Counted from the first letter of the stretch, positions 23,713 to 32,426 are shown. The stretch: DNA of 64,000 nucleotides from JALZVT01 sp964634815 (GCA_964634815.1 CAZWMD010000008.1:1-64000), one strand, 5' to 3'. Notes: generated from the letters alone by a model not told the origin. Translations and numbers: made by a program.

Positions 23713-25276
23713 ATGAGTCTTACATTGAGCCTTACACAATGGTCCTGGCTGTTCCTGGTGGTCTACATTGCCTTGATGCTGGGGCTGGGGGTTGTGGCAC
23801 AACGCCGGATTAAGCATGCCGACGACTTCGCCACGGCGCGAAACTCTTATGGGCCAGTGTTTCTGGCGTTTGCTTTTGCAGCCTCCACGGCCAGTGGCGC
23901 GACCTTCCTGGGCAGTCCGGCGCTGTCTTATGAGTGGGGACTTGCCGCGAACTGGGGGAACTTTCTCTACCCCCTTGGCTTATACATTGGCGTGCTCATC
24001 TGTATGCGCCTGGTGTCCTCATCGGGACATAAGTTTGGTAATCGATCCATACCTGAGTATCTGGGCGATCGTTATCAGAGCGACGGGATTCGAGTGCTGG
24101 TTTCGCTGATGTCGCTGATTCTGTTTTTCTATCTGGCAGGTCAGTTGGTATCCGGTCTGGTGATGTTTGAAATCATGCTAGGGCTTTCGCCTGGGTGGGC
24201 ATTGATAATCACTACCGGAGTACTGTTGATCTATGTCGTGATGGGCGGAGCGCACGCTGACATTCTCACTGATGGTTTCCAGGGCTTCATGATGCTCTTG
24301 CTGGCCATTGTGGTGATTGTGTTGTTCTTCCTGGGTTACGGTGTTGAAGGTGGCTTTCAGGGCATGCTCGATAACCTTGAGGCGCAAGATCCGGCGTTGG
24401 TTACAGCGCTTAACGAGAAGACACCGCTGTACCACTCCTGGTGGGCGATCTGCGCCATTATTATTGCCCATGTCCCCCTGGGCTTGTTGCCTCATCTTGG
24501 TAACAAACTCTGGGCGCTTAAAGACAGTGGTGGGCAAATGCAGTTTGTGAAGCTGGCATTTTTGTTTGGTCTAACGCTTGCGATGCTTGGTGTTGGTGGC
24601 TTGCTGGCCAGAGCTGTTCTGGGCGATTCGCTTTACGCTGAAGGTTCTAACCCCAACGAATCGTTGCCACTTCTATTTATTGAGTTGTTCCCCACCTGGC
24701 TTGCTGCATTGATTGGTGTCGGGGTGCTCGCAGCGGTGATGAGCACAGCGGACGGGCTGGTAGTCTCGTCGTCGCAGATTATTGCCAATGACCTGTACCG
24801 GCGCACTTTTGTTCCCCGTTTTGATCCGGACATTTCAGAAGCTGCGCTCGATCGTCGGGTACTCATGATCAGTCGGGTAGCAACCATTGTGGTGTTGCTG
24901 GTCTGTATGGGTATGGCGTGGGCCCTCATCGACAAGAACGTCGCCCTGATTGTATGGATTGGTAATGGCGGCATGATGGCTGCGTTTGCAGGGCCATTGG
25001 TTGTGGGTGCACTGTGGCGTGGTGTCACCGCAAAAGGCGCCTATGCCGGCTTAATCGCGGGCTTTGTGGCCTTTCTGATATTGCATACCAATGTGCTCGA
25101 TGCCGCATGGTTTGGCGACTCAGGGCTTTTGTACAATCTGGTGGCCTGGCTTGAACGCGAAGGTCCAAACCCTTACTCCTGTGCCGCTATGGGAGAAATT
25201 GTGTCAGTAACGGTGACCTATGTGGTATCCAAACTAACCCGACCGCTTGATGCCAAACATCTGCAGGCGCTCTTTA
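23713..25276 (+). CDS. Sodium:solute symporter (SSS family), 3' end lost in gap
   Basis: 521 residues are visible from ATG 23713 before the frame enters the N gap; the stop is not seen. About 13 hydrophobic segments. Family marks are 'VAQRRIKHADDFATARNSYG', 'SGATFLGSPALSYEWGL', 'YLGDRYQSDGIRVLVSL', 'GGAHADILTDGFQGFMML' and 'LAAVMSTADGLVVSSSQIIANDLYRR', which includes the Na2-site Ser/Thr region. The sequence is of the proline/pantothenate transporter group. Substrate unknown. The normal length (~530-560) implies that only a few codons are missing. Confidence 0.85.
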
Positions 25277-25376
25277 NNNNNNNNNNNNNNNNNNNNNNNN
25301 NNNNNNNNNNNNNNNNNNNNNNNNNNNNNNNNNNNNNNNNNNNNNNNNNNNNNNNNNNNNNNNNNNNNNNNNNNNN
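25277..25376. other. Assembly gap 1 (100 N)
   Basis: Default-size run of N. It falls between the symporter C-terminus and a 32-bp tandem repeat, so the assembler probably failed on the repeat array. The array may be longer than shown, and the true symporter stop lies in or next to the gap. Confidence 0.95.
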
Positions 25377-25504
25377 CGTTTTGCAAAAAACGCTCTTGTC
25401 AGCTAAAGCGTTTTGCAAAAAACGCTCTTGTCAGCTAAGGCGTTTTGCAAAAAACGCTCTTGTCAGCTAAAGCGTTTTGCAAAAAACGCTCTTGTTAACT
25501 ACGG
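25377..25504. repeat. Tandem array of 32-bp hairpin units (four visible copies)
   Basis: Units begin at 25377, 25409, 25441 and 25473. The first three differ only at one base near the end (AAAG or AAGG), and the fourth diverges at its end, where it contains the stop codon of the crotonase gene (25495-25497). Each junction forms a perfect 8-bp hairpin, AGCGTTTT-GCAA-AAAACGCT. The array lies between convergent genes, so repeated two-way terminators are one reading; slippage expansion of the gene's 3' end is another, since the unit resembles the sequence around that stop codon. Confidence 0.85.
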
Positions 25505-26364
25505 CGTTTGCGCTTTGCAGGCAGCTCAACAAAATTGCCGGGACGTTTCTCCATGTTGGCCTGCATGGCTTCCTGCATCTCGGCCGCTTGCAGCATGGAG
25601 GCGTTCCACACGGCGATGTAATCCAAGCCGTCTTTTGTGTTGTGATCGCGCGCGTAGTTGATCATGCGCTTGCTGCCATACACCGCGAGTGGCGGTTTTG
25701 CGGCAATCTCTTTGGCGATAGCCATTACTTCGGTGAGCATGGCTTCCTGGTTATCGAAGACACGGTTAACAAGCCCCGCGTCTTTGGCCTCAGAGGCAGG
25801 CATGCGGCGGCCAGTGTAGGCAAGTTCGCGGACAACGCCCTCGGGAATGAGCTTCACCAGGCGAGGGAATGTGCCCACGTCTGCGGTCATGCCAATGTTG
25901 ATTTCCTGAATGCAGATGAACGCGTCTGCGGTGGCATAACGCATGTCGCATGCGGTCACCATATCCACGCCGCCGCCCACACATCCCCCCTGGATTGCTG
26001 CAAGCACGGGTATGCGCGCATCTTCCAGAACCGAGAAGCTCTCCTGAAAATAGCTTGCGGTGTCGATGAAGGTGGCACCGTGTCGAATCCGTTCAGTTTT
26101 TTTCTCGGTAGATGCTGAGTCGCCGTCGCTGTCTGCAAGTTCTGGATTCTGTGAGAAGGCTGCAAGGTCCATTCCTGCAGAAAAGTGTGGGCCGGTGGAG
26201 GAGATCACAATAACCCGGGCCCTGGCGTTGTCGTCGATATCACGAACTATCGCTGGCAGCTCGCTCCAGAATTCCGGCACCATGCTGTTGCGCTTTTCCG
26301 GCCTACTCAGCGTGATATGGGCGACCTGATCGTTGATCGCGACGTCAAAACATTCATAAGTCAT
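25495..26364 (-). CDS. Enoyl-CoA hydratase/isomerase family, dienoyl-CoA isomerase-like
   Basis: 289 residues. Crotonase fold: 'HITLSRPEKRNSM', 'HFSAGMDLAAF' (first oxyanion strand), 'GGCVGGGVDMVTACDMRYAT' (second oxyanion glycine), and 'QEINIGMTADVGTFPRL'. The last motif, with Glu and a downstream Asp, matches delta3,5-delta2,4-dienoyl-CoA isomerase (ECH1) rather than a hydratase, which has Glu in both positions. Such enzymes are needed to degrade unsaturated fatty acids with odd-numbered double bonds. The C-terminus is Lys/Arg-rich. The stop codon is within the last unit of the 32-bp repeat array. Likely co-transcribed with the upstream Rid gene (41 nt). Confidence 0.82.
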   Translation of the reverse strand: MTYECFDVAINDQVAHITLSRPEKRNSMVPEFWSELPAIVRDIDDNARARVIVISSTGPHFSAGMDLAAFSQNPELADSDGDSASTEKKTERIRHGATFIDTASYFQESFSVLEDARIPVLAAIQGGCVGGGVDMVTACDMRYATADAFICIQEINIGMTADVGTFPRLVKLIPEGVVRELAYTGRRMPASEAKDAGLVNRVFDNQEAMLTEVMAIAKEIAAKPPLAVYGSKRMINYARDHNTKDGLDYIAVWNASMLQAAEMQEAMQANMEKRPGNFVELPAKRKRRS

Positions 26365-26405
26365 GTGTTAATCCATTTTTTTGAGCTAAAAATTGCTCTA
26401 CGCAG

Positions 26406-26882
26406 CTAGCTTATTTGGAAGATGCCTTCAACTTCTACAGCCACACCCAAGGGCAGGGAAGAGCTGCCTACAGCGGCTCGTGAGTGACGCCCGGCATCCC
26501 CAAAAACTTCTGCCATCAGGTCGGAGGCGCCGTTCACTACCTGTGGATGTTGGGTGAAGTCTGGTGTGGCGTTAACAAAACCGGTTAGCTTGACCACCTG
26601 GACCACCTTGTTTAGATCGCCATCGCAGGCAGCGTTGACTTGCGCGAGCAGATTTAGGGCACACAGACGGGCTGCTTTTTGGGCGTCCTCAACGGACATG
26701 TTTTCACCCAGCTTGCCGCGCACCAGTCCGTCGGCATCCATGGATACCTGGCCAGAGACATAGACCAGATTGCCTGTGCGTACAAAAGGTACGTAGTTAG
26801 CAGCAGGCGCCGGAGCGTCGGGCAGGCTAATGCCCAACTCTGCCAGTTTTTTGTTCACATCCGTCTCGGTCGAATCAGTCAT
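26406..26882 (-). CDS. RidA/YjgF-family protein
   Basis: 158 residues. Rid proteins hydrolyse reactive enamine/imine intermediates or act as related deaminases. Visible features are 'YVPFVRTGNLVYVSGQVSMDADG' and 'AARLCALNLLAQVNAACDGDLNKVVQVVKLTGFVNATPDFTQHPQVVNGASDLMAEVFGD'-like central sequence (helix plus strands), ending 'SRAAVGSSSLPLGVAVEVEGIF'. The catalytic Arg of RidA (in 'R..V.V..LP') is replaced by the 'RAAVGSSSLPL' pattern, with Arg retained at its start. The size matches the longer Rid subgroup. It sits directly upstream of the crotonase. Confidence 0.82.
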   Translation of the reverse strand: MTDSTETDVNKKLAELGISLPDAPAPAANYVPFVRTGNLVYVSGQVSMDADGLVRGKLGENMSVEDAQKAARLCALNLLAQVNAACDGDLNKVVQVVKLTGFVNATPDFTQHPQVVNGASDLMAEVFGDAGRHSRAAVGSSSLPLGVAVEVEGIFQIS

Positions 26883-26941
26883 AGAAGCCAGGGTCCGTTG
26901 TTAGAAGACCCTATTGTACAACCAATGCTGGCGCTGTGGAG

Positions 26942-29371
26942 TCAGGCGGTCCAGGTACGTGCCGCCTGTGCTACCACAGGCGCCAGCTCTTTTGAGCGCT
27001 GAATTCTGTTGATTCGAATATCGTCCGTGATCTCCCAGGGAGCGATCTTGCCCAGCGTGAGAGCTTGCCAGAATGCCTTGGAAGCGGCCTCGGCCTGTCC
27101 GGCTGCTGCGTGGAAAAACCCAACTTCGGTAATGAATTCGATTTGCCCGTAACCGGCCTTGATAGCCGCGGCAATAACCTTGTTGCCTCGCTCCTGCCAG
27201 TAGTCTCTGCGCTCAATATTGTCCGTTTGCTCGTAAACGTAGAGCAGGTGAGAGATGGTCAGCAGTTCGCTTGCCGGGTGTGGGTGGTTCAGGTTGTCGC
27301 TCGCGGTCATGGCCGATTCGAGCAGGGTGGCGGCCTCGATATAGTTCTCTGTTGCAATGAGCAACATACCTTCAAGCGCGCGCTTCTGGGGTGCTGCTTT
27401 CTCGTGGAAATAGTCTGGCGCTTCCTGCATCAGGAGCTTGAACTCTTTTGCGGCGCCTTCCTTGGCCAGTTTACGCGCCACATTGAGGCGGAATTCGAAG
27501 TCGAGTTCGGACTCGCTGCGGGCACGACGGAGATAGTCTGCTGCCGCCTCGTATTGGCCCTGTCGGCTGTGCATTTGCCAGAGCGCGTGGTAACCCGACA
27601 GTCTCAGTTTCAGACTTTCGTTTTTGATTGCGGCGTCTGCGAGGTCTCTGAGAGTGGCAAAATCTCCAAGTTGCTGGGCCAGGTGCAGTTTTAGAAACGT
27701 CAATCGTTGGCCGCTGTCGAAGCGCGGATCCAGTTTCTGCAAAATGGTCTGCGCTGAGTCGTAGTCGCCTATGGTGGCAAACGACATGGCGACGTTCTGA
27801 TTGATAACGGGGTGCAACGGATCCAGTCGATAGGCCTTCAGATAGTATTTGTGGGCAGCCTTGACCTGGCCACGCATCGCAATGGTTGAGCCCAGCCACA
27901 TATGGGCCATGTTATATCCCGGGTTTAGCCGAACAGCGTTACGCAGCGCTCGCTCCGCTGGTTCCGCCTGGCCGGTAGAGAGATAAAACATGCCTTGAGA
28001 GGCGTGGGCTTCTGCAAGGTTGGCATCGAGCCTCAGTGCGGTTTCGATCGCTGGCCGGGCCAGCGCCTGAGCCTCCTCATGAGCCATGTTGCCGTAGTCT
28101 GCAAGGAGCAAATAGGCATCTGCCAGGCCGCTGTAGGCAATTGCCATTTCTGGATCGACGCTAACCGCTTGCTGAAACAGCTCGATTGCTCGGCGCAGAG
28201 AGTCGGCGGTGCGTTGATGCCAGTGGTGTCGCCCCAGTAGATAATAATCCAGCGCGTCCATGTCTTGAGAGATACGTGCCACGCGTACGGGTTCGGTTAG
28301 CTGCAAGCGCAGGGCGCCCACAATCGCTGCGGCAATCTCGTCCTGAATTTGGAACACATCGCTTAGATCGCCCTCAAACTGGTCCGCCCACAAGAGCACA
28401 CCGTCACTGGTGCGCACGAGTTGAGCCGTGACACGAACCTGGTTATTCATGCGTCGAACAGAGCCGGTCAGGACGTTGTCGACGCCGAGTGTTTTGCCAA
28501 TCGCTGAGACATCGCCACCCACAGTGGAGGCCCTGGAATCGGTTCCGGGTGGTATAGGACTCACCGGCTGGGCCAGCTGAGTATCAGCGAGTCGTGCATC
28601 AGCGGCGGCGAGCCTTGAGACCACTCGCAAGCCGGGGACGTTGGCCAGTGCATTGAGTAGCTCCTCGGCTAAACCGGCGCCGAAATAATTCGATTCTGCG
28701 CCACTGTCGAGCGTTGCAAACGGCAGGATCGCGATTGACGGCGTGGCCTGCTCGGGGCTCAGTTCGGCGATTGCTACCGGATCGGCAGTGACCGGCGCGC
28801 GTTCTTGCAGGAACATAATCGCCGCGGCGCCGACAGCCATCGCAGCGATAATCAAGCTGCCTACGAGAGCCCAGTAGAGCCCCGGTCGGCCCTGGCCAGC
28901 GGGTGTTGAGGCTGGACGGGACACTGACCCCAAAAGCGAGTTGTCTGTAGAGCCAGGCTCTGGAGCCTGTGCAGGTGAAGTGGATCGCGCTGCCTCAAGC
29001 GGTGCCGGCGCCTGCAACAGCTTATAGCCCTTCTTGGGAATGGTTTGAATAAATCGGGGGGCTTTGGAGCTATCGCCCAGAGCTGTGCGAAGTTCCGAGA
29101 TACAGCGCGTGACAACCTCTTCGGTCACAACGGTGCCGGTCCAGACATCGTCGAGCAGGCTGTGTCGCGAGACGACCTGTAGTGGCTCCCTGGCCAGGCG
29201 CTCGAGAACCGCCATAACCTTAGGTTCCAGATGAATGCCGGGGTTCTGCTCTTTGGTGTCTTCCGTGACGTTTGCGGTGCCGATGTGGCGCAGCAGCGAT
29301 TGTGAGGGGTAGACCTCAAAAGGGCCCAATTTAAAGTCGCCTAGTTCCGCCTGCTCGGGGTCGTGCTGCAT
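26942..29371 (-). CDS. CadC-like transmembrane transcriptional regulator with TolB/FlgO-like and TPR domains
   Basis: 809 residues. Residues ~13-120 are an OmpR/CadC-type winged helix: 'LEPKVMAVLERLAREP' and 'RFIQTIPKKGYKLL'. A Pro/Ser/Ala linker leads to one transmembrane helix (~166-188). The outside part starts with 'SIAILPFATLDSGAESNYFGAGLAEELLNALA' (~212-345), a domain shared with FlgO- and adenylate-cyclase-associated sensors. It continues into at least six TPR-like helix pairs (~360-800, e.g. 'AIELFQQAVSVDPEMAIAYSGLADAYLLL'). A membrane-integrated sensor that binds DNA directly is the likely mode. The signal and target genes are unknown; the neighbouring Rid gene and the divergent 29651 gene are candidates. 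Confidence 0.87.
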   Translation of the reverse strand: MQHDPEQAELGDFKLGPFEVYPSQSLLRHIGTANVTEDTKEQNPGIHLEPKVMAVLERLAREPLQVVSRHSLLDDVWTGTVVTEEVVTRCISELRTALGDSSKAPRFIQTIPKKGYKLLQAPAPLEAARSTSPAQAPEPGSTDNSLLGSVSRPASTPAGQGRPGLYWALVGSLIIAAMAVGAAAIMFLQERAPVTADPVAIAELSPEQATPSIAILPFATLDSGAESNYFGAGLAEELLNALANVPGLRVVSRLAAADARLADTQLAQPVSPIPPGTDSRASTVGGDVSAIGKTLGVDNVLTGSVRRMNNQVRVTAQLVRTSDGVLLWADQFEGDLSDVFQIQDEIAAAIVGALRLQLTEPVRVARISQDMDALDYYLLGRHHWHQRTADSLRRAIELFQQAVSVDPEMAIAYSGLADAYLLLADYGNMAHEEAQALARPAIETALRLDANLAEAHASQGMFYLSTGQAEPAERALRNAVRLNPGYNMAHMWLGSTIAMRGQVKAAHKYYLKAYRLDPLHPVINQNVAMSFATIGDYDSAQTILQKLDPRFDSGQRLTFLKLHLAQQLGDFATLRDLADAAIKNESLKLRLSGYHALWQMHSRQGQYEAAADYLRRARSESELDFEFRLNVARKLAKEGAAKEFKLLMQEAPDYFHEKAAPQKRALEGMLLIATENYIEAATLLESAMTASDNLNHPHPASELLTISHLLYVYEQTDNIERRDYWQERGNKVIAAAIKAGYGQIEFITEVGFFHAAAGQAEAASKAFWQALTLGKIAPWEITDDIRINRIQRSKELAPVVAQAARTWTA

Positions 29372-29650
29372 CTTCGATTGAGCCCTGGGTTGTCGCTGAT
29401 TTTGAACCCAATTTAACCGCTAGGTTCATCGAATGACCATATAGCCACTAAAAAACACCAATCCATAACCTTTCCGAAGGTTTCCGAAGCTTATTTCTTG
29501 ATTAAGTGCCTTTGGCCAGGTGCCTGGTTGCCTGCGGGTGGGATAAAATTTCGCTTTGATTGCGCAAGCGTTAAGCCCATTAAACAGCACATACGACAGA
29601 TTTTTGCGAACATTGAGCGAGGAGTCCGAGAGCCTCGCAGCATTGGTCCG

Positions 29651-30127
29651 ATGATGCGCGGTGGGGCTGTGCAACTCTGGCAGTCGCGTGGTGGTGGGCT
29701 CTATGGACTTGGCTATGTGGTGACCTTTGTCGCTCTCGAAGTGCTTGAGATCCCGGAATTGTTCCGCGACCTCTATGCACTGTTTGGGGGCGGCACGGTG
29801 GGATTGGCACTGAGCGCCCTGCTTACCCTGATCGTCGATTTCTTTGTTGATACCCTGAAAAACATGATCTTTGCCTTCATTTGGCCCGGTCTGTTAATCA
29901 GCTATCTTGATGGCTGGGGCGTTTTACTGGTGGCATTGGGGTTTGCCAGCTTTGATCCTCTTCTGCGACCTTTGATCGAACGAGTGTTCCCCGAACTGAA
30001 GCACGCGAGGGAAACCCAGGAGACGGAAAAAGCCCAGAAGCAGGCTCAAAAACAGGCGAAAAAAGAGGCAAAAAAAGAGGCAAAAAAACGCAGATTCAAA
30101 AACAAGAAGCAGTCCGCCGCCGATTGA
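29651..30127 (+). CDS. Small membrane protein with Lys-rich tail, unknown function
   Basis: About 158 residues if translation starts at ATG 29651; a longer frame opens at 29498, but its first ~50 residues look non-coding and neither start has a good ribosome binding site. Three hydrophobic segments (about 15-35, 45-75 and 80-105) are followed by a highly charged tail with repeated K-K-E-A-K units (about 118-158). No family recognised. The tail is converged on by the ArsC-like selenoprotein gene. The region 29372-29650 upstream holds only the divergent promoters. Confidence 0.55.
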   Translation: MMRGGAVQLWQSRGGGLYGLGYVVTFVALEVLEIPELFRDLYALFGGGTVGLALSALLTLIVDFFVDTLKNMIFAFIWPGLLISYLDGWGVLLVALGFASFDPLLRPLIERVFPELKHARETQETEKAQKQAQKQAKKEAKKEAKKRRFKNKKQSAAD

Positions 30128-30178
30128 GCATCGGCTGCGGATCTCCCCATTATTTGCGCAACGGCAGGTTGATCTGAT

Positions 30179-30520
30179 CTAGCCGAAGATGCCGCTGTAC
30201 ACCTCGTCGTTGAAGCCAACCAGCAGCGTCTTGCCAACCCTCAAAGTGGGTGCCCGCAGGTTGCCGGTTGGGCCGAGCATGGCGGCAATGGCGTCCTCTG
30301 ACTTCGCCTCCTTACCCTTGAATTCGGTGACCTTCTTGCCCTTGGCAACAACCAGTTTGCTGGCGGCGGCCAACAGCGCCTTGGCGTCCGCTGCTTGCAG
30401 CTTTTTACTTGCGGGAATCTGCTCTTTTACGTCTATCGAACTTGCCTCCAAAAACTTGGTGGCTCTGGTGCAGCTGGTTCAGCCGCCGCGGTAGTAGTAC
30501 CAATCAACTTTCTTAGCCAA
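30179..30520 (-). CDS. ArsC-like selenoprotein with in-frame TGA (Sec) codon
   Basis: 113 residues when the TGA at 30479-30481 is read as selenocysteine. The start is TTG 30520 with AGGAG 6 nt upstream; ATG 30526 lies too close to that site. The N-terminus reads M-A-K-K-V-D-W-Y-Y-Y-R-G-G-U-T-S-C, putting Sec at 14 and Cys at 17 (U-x-x-C), at the redox-active site of the thioredoxin-like arsenate reductase fold. The rest ('KLVVAKGKKVTEF', 'LLVGFNDEVY', 'GPTGNLRAPTLRVGKT') matches the known ArsC-family (seleno)proteins. A stop-aware caller would start at TTG 30451 and lose the active site. The role is probably a thiol/selenol oxidoreductase; arsenate activity is not shown. Confidence 0.85.
30444..30463 (-). 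promoter_or_regulatory. Putative bacterial SECIS element in the ArsC-like selenoprotein mRNA
   Basis: In the mRNA, GCCACCAA-GUUU-UUGGAGGC forms an 8-position stem with one A-A mismatch. The loop begins with G, 24 nt after the UGA. Bacterial SECIS hairpins sit immediately 3' of the Sec codon with a G early in the apical loop, so position and form fit SelB recruitment. Folding was done by eye. Confidence 0.65.
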
Positions 30521-30686
30521 GATCATCTCCTGTCATGGGTAGGTGGGCGTTGTGCCCGGGCTCAGGGCGAAGTTTATGTCGATGACCCACTGAAGTTAAA
30601 TGGCGGTAAATAGATATCAAAAAGATATCATTTTGCTGTAAATTGTGAGAGGCTTTCGATCTCGTTTGTTTGCTCTGGAGTCGCGC

Positions 30687-31538
30687 ATGACCCATCGTGA
30701 AATCGCTGTTACCCCGATGTCGGGCTACCTGCCTGCATTGGTTGCCGTTCTGCTGGGGGCCTTTGGCGTCTACAATTTTTTGGGCTTTGCGCCCGTTCTT
30801 GGTGGTATTTGCATCGCTTTGGCGGTCTTTACCGGCGTTGGGTTGTTTAAGGTACAACCTAACGAAGCCCAAGTTTTGCAATTGTTCGGGCGTTATGTCG
30901 GCACGGCAAAAGAACCTGGTTTGCGCTGGGCAAACCCGCTTTATGCAAAACGCGCCGTGTCTCTTCGAGTACGTAACTTTGAGAGTGGCAAGCTGAAGGT
31001 GAACGACTCCTCCGGCAGTCCCATCGAGATTGCCACCATAGTTGTTTGGCGGGTGATCGACAGTGCGGAAGCGGTGTTCGAGGTGGATGACTACGAAGAG
31101 TTTGTCACGATCCAAAGTGAGTCGGCGCTGCGCAACCTCGCAACGTCGTATCCTTATGAAGCAGCCCGAGAGGGTGAAAAGTCTTTGCGCGGCGATCCTG
31201 TGAACGTTGCTGAAGCGTTGAAAGAAGAGATCCAGGCCCGACTGCAAGAGGCCGGAGTAGAAGTGATTGAGGCGCGCATCAGTCATCTCGCCTACGCGCC
31301 GGAAATTGCCAGTGCGATGCTGCGTCGTCAGCAAGCGAGTGCGATTATCGCAGCCCGTGAACAGATCGTTGCGGGCGCTGTGGGGATGGTGCAAATGGCG
31401 ATCGATCAGTTAGAACGCGATTCCGTGGTGGAACTTGATGAAGAGCGTAAGGCCGCCATGGTCAGTAATCTTCTGGTGGTGCTCTGTGCCGACAACGAAG
31501 CTCAACCGGTGGTGAACACCGGCTCTCTGTATACCTAG
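30687..31538 (+). CDS. SPFH/Band 7 domain membrane protein
   Basis: 283 residues from ATG 30687 (TGGAG 6 nt upstream). Two hydrophobic segments (about 10-50) are followed by 'FKVQPNEAQVLQLFGRYVGTAKEPGLRWANPLY', the start of a stomatin/prohibitin-like SPFH domain. 'VWRVIDSAEAVFEVDDYEEFVTIQSESALR', 'GVEVIEARISHLAYAPEIASAMLRRQQASAIIAARE' (flotillin-like helical region) and a short tail follow. Such proteins form membrane microdomain scaffolds and often sit next to small ribbon-helix-helix genes, as here. Divergent from the selenoprotein gene (166 nt between starts). Confidence 0.88.
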   Translation: MTHREIAVTPMSGYLPALVAVLLGAFGVYNFLGFAPVLGGICIALAVFTGVGLFKVQPNEAQVLQLFGRYVGTAKEPGLRWANPLYAKRAVSLRVRNFESGKLKVNDSSGSPIEIATIVVWRVIDSAEAVFEVDDYEEFVTIQSESALRNLATSYPYEAAREGEKSLRGDPVNVAEALKEEIQARLQEAGVEVIEARISHLAYAPEIASAMLRRQQASAIIAAREQIVAGAVGMVQMAIDQLERDSVVELDEERKAAMVSNLLVVLCADNEAQPVVNTGSLYT

Positions 31539-31553
31539 GCTGGATAGTTAGCC

Positions 31554-31724
31554 TTGGCCAAAAAGAAGGCATATCCATTGAGGATGGACGAAGAAGTTCT
31601 TGCTGCCATGCAGCGTCTGGCAGACGATGAGCTACGCAGTCTCAATGCGCAGATCGAGTACGTCTGTCGACAGGCCTTGCGAAGCTCTGGACGCTTACCC
31701 GAGTCAGATGAACTAAAGTCTTAG
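31554..31724 (+). CDS. 56-aa Arc/ribbon-helix-helix-like protein
   Basis: TTG start at 31554 gives M-A-K-K-K-A-Y-P-L-R-M-D, then 'VLAAMQRLADDELRSLNAQIEY' and 'ALRSSGRLPESDELKS'. This is the standard sequence of small RHH proteins that follow SPFH genes in many proteobacteria (often annotated as HicB- or Arc-type antitoxins). No toxin is next to it, so a DNA-binding or adapter role linked to the SPFH protein is more likely than a toxin-antitoxin pair. It lies 15 nt after the SPFH stop, with a weak GGA as possible ribosome binding site. ATG 31584 would remove the beta-strand needed for DNA contact, so I prefer TTG. Confidence 0.75.
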   Translation: MAKKKAYPLRMDEEVLAAMQRLADDELRSLNAQIEYVCRQALRSSGRLPESDELKS

Positions 31725-31736
31725 CTCGCTCCTGAG

Positions 31737-32426
31737 TTACTCAGCCCGGACTCGAAATTCATTCCAGCGTTCAAAATAGGTGACTTGCGAAGCCGGGCGC
31801 CTGCGCACAGGTCCAAATTTTCCCATGGGCCAACCTATAGGAATAGTGACCACAACGCCGTACTCCTTAGGAATGCCAAACTTCTCCATGAGCTGGTCTT
31901 CAAAGAGTTGGTGCATGGTGGTCAGAGCTGCGCCAAGACCGCAGGCGCGACAGGCCAGCAGGATGTTTTGCACACAGGGATAAATAGCGCCGTAGTTTGG
32001 CGGCGCCAGGCCAATGCGTTCGGCTTCTGGAACCTTGAATGGCCAATCCCGCAAACCACACACTAACAGCAGAACAGGGAATTCATGCATGTGATCCATC
32101 TGGTAGCGCAATGCCCGCAGTTGGCGATTAAGGCCATTGTTTTCCCGTTTCCTGAGCTCTTCGGCAGACACATTCATGCCGGGAAAGCGCGTTTCGATGG
32201 CCTGGGTATACCGTTCGGCAAACCAGCGTTTATTGTCAGTATTCTCCAGAACCAGAAACGACCAGGGCTGAGTGTTTTGTCCTGATGAAGCCTGAACTCC
32301 AGCCTCCAGTACTTTTCTTAACAAGGCATCTGGAACGGGGTCTGTTTTCAGGCGTCGCATCGAGCGAACATTACCTACTAGATCAAAAAATCCCGGATTG
32401 GCTTGCTCCCAGCTGGACTGATTCAT
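31737..32426 (-). CDS. Nitroreductase-family FMN oxidoreductase (second copy)
   Basis: 229 residues. 'NVRSMRRLKTDPVPDALLRKVLEAGVQASSGQNTQPWSF' contains the FMN-phosphate Arg residues and the S-G-x-N-x-Q-P-W motif. 'GAIYPCVQNILLACRACGLGAALT' and 'IPIGWPMGKFGPVRRRP' complete the fold. It is the last gene of a three-gene operon: the GST stop and this ATG share ATGA, and a hydrolase lies upstream. A GST-nitroreductase pair points to detoxification of electrophilic or nitro compounds (inference). Confidence 0.85.
   Translation of the reverse strand: MNQSSWEQANPGFFDLVGNVRSMRRLKTDPVPDALLRKVLEAGVQASSGQNTQPWSFLVLENTDNKRWFAERYTQAIETRFPGMNVSAEELRKRENNGLNRQLRALRYQMDHMHEFPVLLLVCGLRDWPFKVPEAERIGLAPPNYGAIYPCVQNILLACRACGLGAALTTMHQLFEDQLMEKFGIPKEYGVVVTIPIGWPMGKFGPVRRRPASQVTYFERWNEFRVRAE

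Noticed and set aside
25377..25504. CRISPR array
   Set aside because: Units are directly contiguous with no spacers, and there are no cas genes; it is a simple tandem repeat.
30179..30451. Independent 90-aa gene starting at TTG 30451
   Set aside because: This is the same frame without the N-terminal active site; reading through the TGA restores the complete family sequence and a good ribosome binding site.
31554..31724. Antitoxin of a toxin-antitoxin pair
   Set aside because: No toxin-like gene on either side; the gene follows an SPFH gene as in many genomes.
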